Shown piece by piece: positions 59,213 through 64,000 of a DNA stretch of 64,000 nt; the stretch's first letter is position 1, and the number at the start of each line of letters is the position of its first letter. The translations under genes were made by a program, and so were the position numbers. The notes under the pieces are model-generated. The model was given only the letters and a program-made list of their open reading frames with translations. It did not search any database and was not told where the DNA came from. Source of the stretch: Pseudomonas sp. TCU-HL1. Lineage in GTDB: Bacteria; Pseudomonadota; Gammaproteobacteria; Pseudomonadales; Pseudomonadaceae. The stretch lies in contig NZ_CP015992.1 in the NCBI RefSeq assembly GCF_001708505.1, positions 5,394,001 through 5,458,000 on the forward strand, given 5' to 3'.

Positions 59213-59292
59213 GTAGGGTGCGCCGTGCGCACCGGGTGCATGACGAGGCGCTGGAGCCGCCCACCGAAATTGGTGCGCATGGTGCACCCTAC
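59213..59292. repeat. Dispersed GTAGGGTGCGC / GTGCACCCTAC palindrome
   Basis: GTAGGGTGCGCCGTGCGCAC...GCGCATGGTGCACCCTAC, the sixth copy. The rest of the 59053-59364 gap contains only a terminator. Confidence 0.8.
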
Positions 59293-59341
59293 ATCTGGCC
59301 CGGTGGAAGATTTCTGCCAAGTGCCCGGGGTGGCGTGAAAA

Positions 59342-59360
59342 AGGGCCGCGATGCGGCCCT
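59342..59360 (-). terminator. Terminator of the cytochrome b561/PepSY operon
   Basis: An 8-bp stem AGGGCCGC / GCGGCCCT with a GAT loop. On the minus strand it runs into a T-run (CCCTTTTTC). Confidence 0.85.
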
Positions 59361-59364
59361 CTCT

Positions 59365-59898
59365 TCATTCTGTCCGTACCTTGCGCCGCCCGGTCACCAT
59401 GGACCAGGGCAGGTTCTCGCGCATGCGCACGCTTTCCACCAGCGCAGCAGCGACATGCAGGCAGGCCAGCCAGAACAGGCTGTCGGCCAAGAAGACATGG
59501 ATATCCCGGGGCAGGTCCTCGCCCCAGAAGTAGTCGACTTCTTCCATCAGGAAACCGGTGACGCCCAGCCCCACCATCAGCAGGAGCATGAGGATCATTA
59601 CCAGCCCCCCCAGGGGCGAGTGGCCCATGTGGTGCAAGTAGCCACCGGAAAGCAGCGCCTTGGCATGGGTCACCAGGCGCGCCGGGCGGGGCCAGAAGTC
59701 CGCCCAGCGCGCCGACCGGGGGCCGACGAAGCCCCAGGCCACGCGCACCAGCACCACTGCCACGGCGTAGTAACCGAGCCAGCGGTGCCAGCCGTCACCC
59801 GCCTCGTTGAGGAAGTAGTCACCGATGAAGGCGGCCACCAGCGACCAGTGGCCGATCCGTATCACCGGGTCCCAGAGGCGAACAGTGTCAGTGCTCAC
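59365..59898 (-). CDS. Cytochrome b561 family protein (PepSY-linked)
   Basis: A 177-aa di-haem membrane cytochrome with four helices. His ligand candidates: VIRIGHWSLVAA (helix 1), GDGWHRWLGYY (helix 2), LACLHVAAALVESV (helix 4). It starts 3 nt after the PepSY gene. This b561/PepSY pairing is common in Gammaproteobacteria and is thought to handle electron transfer to periplasmic acceptors. Confidence 0.88.
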   Translation of the reverse strand: MSTDTVRLWDPVIRIGHWSLVAAFIGDYFLNEAGDGWHRWLGYYAVAVVLVRVAWGFVGPRSARWADFWPRPARLVTHAKALLSGGYLHHMGHSPLGGLVMILMLLLMVGLGVTGFLMEEVDYFWGEDLPRDIHVFLADSLFWLACLHVAAALVESVRMRENLPWSMVTGRRKVRTE

Positions 59899-59901
59899 GG
59901 A

Positions 59902-60168
59902 TCAGTCCTCGATCTCCTGTTTGACCACCTTGCCGTCGACCGGGTCGAAGTAGATCTCGACCTTGCGCTTGTCCTTGTCCCAGCCGTAGATCTCGTAGCA
60001 GTTGCCGGCGGTCACCTTGAACTTCTTGATGTCGTAACCCTGGGCCTTGAGGTCGTCCTGGAACTTGGTCTGGTCTTGCCACGTGGCCTTGTCGGCGGTG
60101 GTGCATTCGGTCTGGGCAAAGGTCAGGGGGCTGACGAGGGCCAGGGAAAGAAGCAGGAGCTTACGCAT
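59902..60168 (-). CDS. Small exported PepSY-domain protein
   Basis: 88 aa. Signal peptide (MRKLLLLSLALVSPLTFA), then one PepSY domain with two Cys (TECTT, GNCYEIYG) likely disulfide-bonded. The ATG at 60168 has GAGGTC upstream, preferred to a start 39 nt earlier. Probably regulates or docks the adjacent cytochrome. Confidence 0.88.
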   Translation of the reverse strand: MRKLLLLSLALVSPLTFAQTECTTADKATWQDQTKFQDDLKAQGYDIKKFKVTAGNCYEIYGWDKDKRKVEIYFDPVDGKVVKQEIED

Positions 60169-60287
60169 GGTATCGACCTCGATTGTGCGTTGTTTGGCTA
60201 AAGGCAATGCAAGGCTTTCTCATTCACTGCCATGACGATGGAGATTAGGCCAGGCCTGGGAGGCTGTCATTTCCCGGCCTGCCGGTC

Positions 60288-62828
60288 TCAGCGATGTTCG
60301 ACAGCGAATTGCCCCCGACCTGCGTGCTTGGCCCGGTAGCAAGCTGTATCAGCCTGTTTCAAGAGCTCCGCAGGCTGCGCGTTAGCGCTGTGGATGCAGG
60401 CCATGCCGACGCTGGCGCCGACGCGGTACGCCTGCCCTTCCCACGTCAGTTCCACCCCCTGGATCTGCGCGATCAGCCGCGCCGCCAGGAGCTCCGCCTG
60501 GGTCAGCGGGCAACTGCGCAGGATCAGCCCGAACTCGTCGCCGCCCAAGCGTGCCAGCTGGTCCCCCGCGCGTACCTGGGCCTGCATCAGCTTCGCCAGC
60601 TGGCGCAACAATTCGTCGCCGGCGGCGTGGCCGGCGCTGTCGTTGACCTGTTTGAAGCGGTCCAGGTCGATGAAGCAGAGCACGCTGTTGCCATCGTTCT
60701 GCAACGCCTCGCGGCAGCTTTCGGCAAGGGCGTCCTCGAAGGCCGCGCGGTTGAGCAGGCCGGTCAGGGCATCGTGGGTGGCGGCATAGCGCAGGTGCTT
60801 CTGCATGGCCCGCGCCTCACTGACGTCGGTGAGCACCAGCACGCTGCCCAGCAGGGTGCCGTCGCCACTGCGCATGGGGGCTGCCTGGCCCCGCAGGGCG
60901 ATGGCGCCGCCCGCCGGGTGGCGCAGCGAGGCCAGTCCCTGGAGGCTGGCGACACTGCGCTGCTCCAGGCAATCGCGCACCGGGTTAGGCACCAGTTGGC
61001 CATCCTCGCCTTCCAGCAACAGGACCTGCTCGATGGGCAGCCCCTGGGCCTCGTCGCTGTGCCAGCCACTCAGGCGCTCGGCCACCGGGTTGAGGAAGCT
61101 GACCCGGCCGTCCAGGTCGGTGGTGATGACGCCGTCGCCGATGGCGTCGAGGGTCACCTGCAGCCGCTCGCGCTCGTCGCGCAGGCGCTCGGCCAACTGC
61201 CGCAGTTCGCTGACGTCCCAGTTGGTGCCGACCATGCGCAGCGGTTTGCCGTCGGCATCGCAGACCAGGCGCGCATGCCCCTTGAGCACCCGCTGGTCGC
61301 CATCGGAGCGGCGGATACGGAACTCGATGTCCAGGCGCCTGGTACCCTCCCGCGCGGCCAGCACCTCGCGCTCTGCACGGACGGCGTCGTCCGGATGCAG
61401 GTGGGCACGCCAATCGGCATAGGACAGCTCGCCGCCTTCAGTGCGGCCGTAGAGGCGGCACATGCCGTCATCCCAGAGCATGCGGTCGCTGGCCAGGTCC
61501 CACTCCCAGACGCCAACGCCGCTGGCTTCGGTGGCCACCGAATAGCGACGCGCCAATACCGCTTCGCGTTCTTCCGCGCGCTTGCGCCGGTCGATGTCCT
61601 CGATCTGGGAGATGAAATACAGCGGCTCGCCCTCGTGGTCGCGCACCAGGGATACCGCCAGCAGCCCCCAGATCACCCTCCCGCTCTTGTGCAGGTAGCG
61701 TTTCTCCAGCCGGTAGCTGTGGCGCCGTCCGGCGAGGGTTTCCCGTACCAGTTCGAGGTCATCGGCCAGATCGTCGGGGTAGGTGAGATCCTGGAAGCTC
61801 AGCGTGGCGAATTCATCCTCGCTGTAGCCGAGCATGTCGCAGAGGGCTCGGTTGACCCGCTGCCAGCGCCCGTCCAGTCCCACCAGGGCCATGCCGATGG
61901 CGGAATGGTCCATGGCGTCGCGAAAGCGCGTTTCGCTGGCCGCCAGTTCGCGACGGCGCTTGCGCAATTGCTCCACCGCCGACGCCAGCAGCAACGCGGG
62001 CAACAGGGCCAGCAGCAGGGGCAGGTACACCAGCAGGTCGCGCCAGCCCTTTTCCAGGTACGTGGCATCGAGCAGGCCGAGGGCGATGATCAGGCCGCCG
62101 CTGACCGAGGCCAGGGCCACCAGCAGCGCCGTGCTGGCAAAAGTCAGACGCACGGCGGCGAACATCAGCGGCAAGGACACATAAACGAAGGGGAACGGCA
62201 GGAACAGCAAGACGAACGGCGTGCCGGCCAGCACCAGCCCGACGAACAGCAAGCGCTCATGCCGACGGCGCTCGCTGCGGAACTCCCACCAGCCATGCTG
62301 GCGCAGCCAGACCGCCAGGGGCAGCACCGAAACGGCCCCGAGCATGGTGCCCTCGACCCAGAACATCCAGCTGCGCTCGAACGAATCCAACCCTTGCCAG
62401 GCGAGGATGCTCGCGCCGAGGCTGGCCCCCATCAGCGGCGGCAGCAAGGCGCCGAAGAAGATGAACTGGAGGAAGGCTCCGGGGCTTTCGTTCATCCGCA
62501 GGGCGGCCCCGCTGACCCGCAACAGGGCCGCTGCCAGGGCCATTTCCAGCAGGTTGGGGGCAAGGAAGCTCGTCGCGCGCAGCAGACCGTCACCAACGGC
62601 CATGTTGGCCAGGAGATCGGCCAACATGGCTGCCGCCAGCATGGGCGCCCAGCGGCGCAACGGCTGGTCCCAGAGCAGCGCCACGGTAAAGGCGTTGGCG
62701 TACCAGAGCGTGGCGATGCTGCCGGGCTGGCGCGAAAGCCAGACAGCCCCAAGGGCCAACAGCAGGTAGCCGGCAAAGACCAGCAACACGGTGGGCAGCA
62801 GAGTGCCTGGCTCAGGGGTACGGGGCAT
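60288..62828 (-). CDS. MASE1-PAS-GGDEF diguanylate cyclase
   Basis: An 846-aa membrane protein making c-di-GMP. MASE1 (about 10-290, eight or more TM helices), then three PAS/PAC units (about 300-425, 430-550, 560-680) and a GGDEF domain (about 685-845) with intact LARLGGDEFGLIL and the inhibitory RxxD site (RAGD, five residues upstream). No EAL domain. The ATG at 62828 has GGGAG upstream; an upstream TTG extension is unlikely. Confidence 0.92.
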   Translation of the reverse strand: MPRTPEPGTLLPTVLLVFAGYLLLALGAVWLSRQPGSIATLWYANAFTVALLWDQPLRRWAPMLAAAMLADLLANMAVGDGLLRATSFLAPNLLEMALAAALLRVSGAALRMNESPGAFLQFIFFGALLPPLMGASLGASILAWQGLDSFERSWMFWVEGTMLGAVSVLPLAVWLRQHGWWEFRSERRRHERLLFVGLVLAGTPFVLLFLPFPFVYVSLPLMFAAVRLTFASTALLVALASVSGGLIIALGLLDATYLEKGWRDLLVYLPLLLALLPALLLASAVEQLRKRRRELAASETRFRDAMDHSAIGMALVGLDGRWQRVNRALCDMLGYSEDEFATLSFQDLTYPDDLADDLELVRETLAGRRHSYRLEKRYLHKSGRVIWGLLAVSLVRDHEGEPLYFISQIEDIDRRKRAEEREAVLARRYSVATEASGVGVWEWDLASDRMLWDDGMCRLYGRTEGGELSYADWRAHLHPDDAVRAEREVLAAREGTRRLDIEFRIRRSDGDQRVLKGHARLVCDADGKPLRMVGTNWDVSELRQLAERLRDERERLQVTLDAIGDGVITTDLDGRVSFLNPVAERLSGWHSDEAQGLPIEQVLLLEGEDGQLVPNPVRDCLEQRSVASLQGLASLRHPAGGAIALRGQAAPMRSGDGTLLGSVLVLTDVSEARAMQKHLRYAATHDALTGLLNRAAFEDALAESCREALQNDGNSVLCFIDLDRFKQVNDSAGHAAGDELLRQLAKLMQAQVRAGDQLARLGGDEFGLILRSCPLTQAELLAARLIAQIQGVELTWEGQAYRVGASVGMACIHSANAQPAELLKQADTACYRAKHAGRGQFAVEHR

Positions 62829-62999
62829 CAGCCGAATCTCCCACGGCAGGCGGCGGGCACGGCCCCGGTGGGTTTCAGGCAAGTCGGAAGCAAGTCAGCC
62901 ACAGCGATCTCCACGCAGGCCTCGGCTTCTCCAGACAATAGCGGAACACCGGGCCTGAGCAATTCGACAGTCAGACGCCGACTATGCCGCGACCGACAC

Positions 63000-63914
63000 T
63001 CAACGCCAGGGCGCGCCGACGAGCAGCGTGGCGCAGCGCGTCTGGACGAACTCGCGGAGCAGGCGAACCGGTTTGCTGAGCTGGGCGCGATGGGCGCAGA
63101 TCAGGTTCAGCGGCGTGGCCTCGCCAAGGTATTGCGACAAGGCCAGCTCCAGGCGCCCGGCCTGGATGTCGCCGGCCACATCCAGCCAGGACTTGTAGGT
63201 CAGCCCCTGCCCGGCCAGGGCCCAACGCCGCACCACGTCGGCATCGTCGCAGGCGCGATTGCCGGCCACGGTCACCGCCTGCTCGCGGCGGCCTTCGCTG
63301 AAACGCCAGCGATCGTGCACGCGGCCACTCAACTGGTAGAGCAGGCAGTTGTGCCCCGCCAGGTCCTCCGGCTGACGCGGGCAGCCGTGCCGGGCGAAAT
63401 ACTCGGGAGAGCCACAGAGTACCCGGCGGTTTTCGGCGGCCAGGGGCAGCGCCACCAGGCTGGAGTCCTCCGGTTCGCCGTAGCGGATGGCGATGTCCAC
63501 CGACTGGCGGAACAGGTCGGCTATCCGGTCGCTCAGGTGCAGGCGCAGGCTGAGGCGGGGATGCTCGCGCTGGAACTCATCCAGCCAGGGCAGCAGCGTG
63601 TTGCGGCCGAAATCGGAGGGCGCCGACAGCTGCAGCACACCGGCAATGTCTTCGCGGCCTCCGGCCAACTGTCGCTGTCCCTCGTCCAGGCTGGCCAGGG
63701 CACTGCGCGCATGCACGAGAAACTGTTCGCCCTCGGGGGTCAGGCGCAGGCTGCGGGTAGAGCGCACGAACAGACGGGCCTCCAGCTGCTGCTCCAAGCG
63801 CTTGAGTGCGGCGCTGGCCACGGCGGGCGAAACATCCAGCTTGCGCGCAGCCGCCGAGAGGCTGCCGTGGTCGGCGGTGTTCACGAACAGGGCAAGATCG
63901 TCGAAGCGCAACAT
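63000..63914 (-). CDS. LysR-family transcriptional regulator
   Basis: 304 aa. N-terminal HTH (GSLSAAARKLDVSPAVASAALKRL is split as about 18-41) and a substrate-binding domain with SAPSDFGRN and DIAIRYGEPEDSSLV, typical of the CrgA/AaeR-like subgroup. The ATG at 63914 is preferred to a TTG two codons upstream. No divergent partner is visible before the window ends at 64000. Confidence 0.9.
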   Translation of the reverse strand: MLRFDDLALFVNTADHGSLSAAARKLDVSPAVASAALKRLEQQLEARLFVRSTRSLRLTPEGEQFLVHARSALASLDEGQRQLAGGREDIAGVLQLSAPSDFGRNTLLPWLDEFQREHPRLSLRLHLSDRIADLFRQSVDIAIRYGEPEDSSLVALPLAAENRRVLCGSPEYFARHGCPRQPEDLAGHNCLLYQLSGRVHDRWRFSEGRREQAVTVAGNRACDDADVVRRWALAGQGLTYKSWLDVAGDIQAGRLELALSQYLGEATPLNLICAHRAQLSKPVRLLREFVQTRCATLLVGAPWR

Positions 63915-64000
63915 TTTCAAAGTTCCATTGAAAGACTGTCGTTTTCTAGCCGATTTTTCTCACCTGCGAAACAGCCAGCCATGCGGCCCTCCCCGCCCTC

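Noticed and set aside
1..64000. CRISPR arrays, tRNA, rRNA or prophage
   Set aside because: No regularly spaced direct repeats, no tRNA-like cloverleaf or rRNA sequence, and no phage structural genes were recognised; the repeats present are palindromic and dispersed.

Overview
The window looks like a chromosomal segment of a high-GC Pseudomonas (sensu lato). The main reasons are a beta-alanine cluster in the order bauC-bauB-bauA / bauR as in P. aeruginosa, a giant MnxG-type multicopper oxidase of the kind known from Mn(II)-oxidising Pseudomonas, a complete type II secretion (T2SS) operon, and many short REP-like palindromic intergenic repeats. No rRNA, tRNA or CRISPR array was seen.

Region 1 (1-24.1 kb) is a putative manganese-oxidation island. 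A minus-strand operon encodes a YVTN beta-propeller protein, two SCO/SenC copper chaperones, an unusual cytochrome c / ligand-binding-protein fusion and a SurA-like chaperone without a PPIase domain. Next to it are mnxG (about 1934 aa, several cupredoxin domains), a soluble lytic transglycosylase, three T2SS parts (gspE cut by the window edge, gspG, gspF), a receiver-only response regulator, an NtrC-type sigma54 activator with its histidine kinase, and two homologous exported proteins of unknown function. I find sigma54 (-24/-12) promoters in front of at least five of these units, two strong and three good. Most have a CCCC-N6/7-GGGG inverted repeat about 75-90 nt upstream, the likely binding site of the local activator. 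I read this as one sigma54 regulon that makes, matures and exports a Mn oxidase.

Region 2 (24.1-43.7 kb) is ordinary metabolism between two identical, directly repeated IS110-family insertion sequences. It holds an IS-truncated outer-membrane protein remnant, a Na+/solute symporter, an arylamine N-acetyltransferase, a phytanoyl-CoA dioxygenase-like protein, an LEA-2 lipoprotein, a PhnA-like protein, a HicAB toxin-antitoxin pair, a NYN/LOTUS-type protein, an FAD amine oxidase, an HhH protein, bauCBA/bauR, a TetR regulator with a YigZ/IMPACT protein, and an adenine/adenosine deaminase followed by a 271-bp MITE-like element with 18-bp perfect terminal inverted repeats.

Region 3 (43.8-58.5 kb) is a second secretion locus. 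It has a LuxR-type response regulator and hybrid histidine kinase, a GbpA-like AA10 lytic polysaccharide monooxygenase (LPMO), a cytochrome b561 and a complete gspCDEFGHIJKLM operon; the LPMO is the obvious export substrate.

Region 4 (58.4-64 kb) holds a queuosine-precursor transporter that overlaps gspM tail to tail, a cytochrome b561/PepSY pair, a MASE1-PAS-GGDEF diguanylate cyclase and a LysR regulator. Dispersed repeats of at least four families fill most intergenic gaps.
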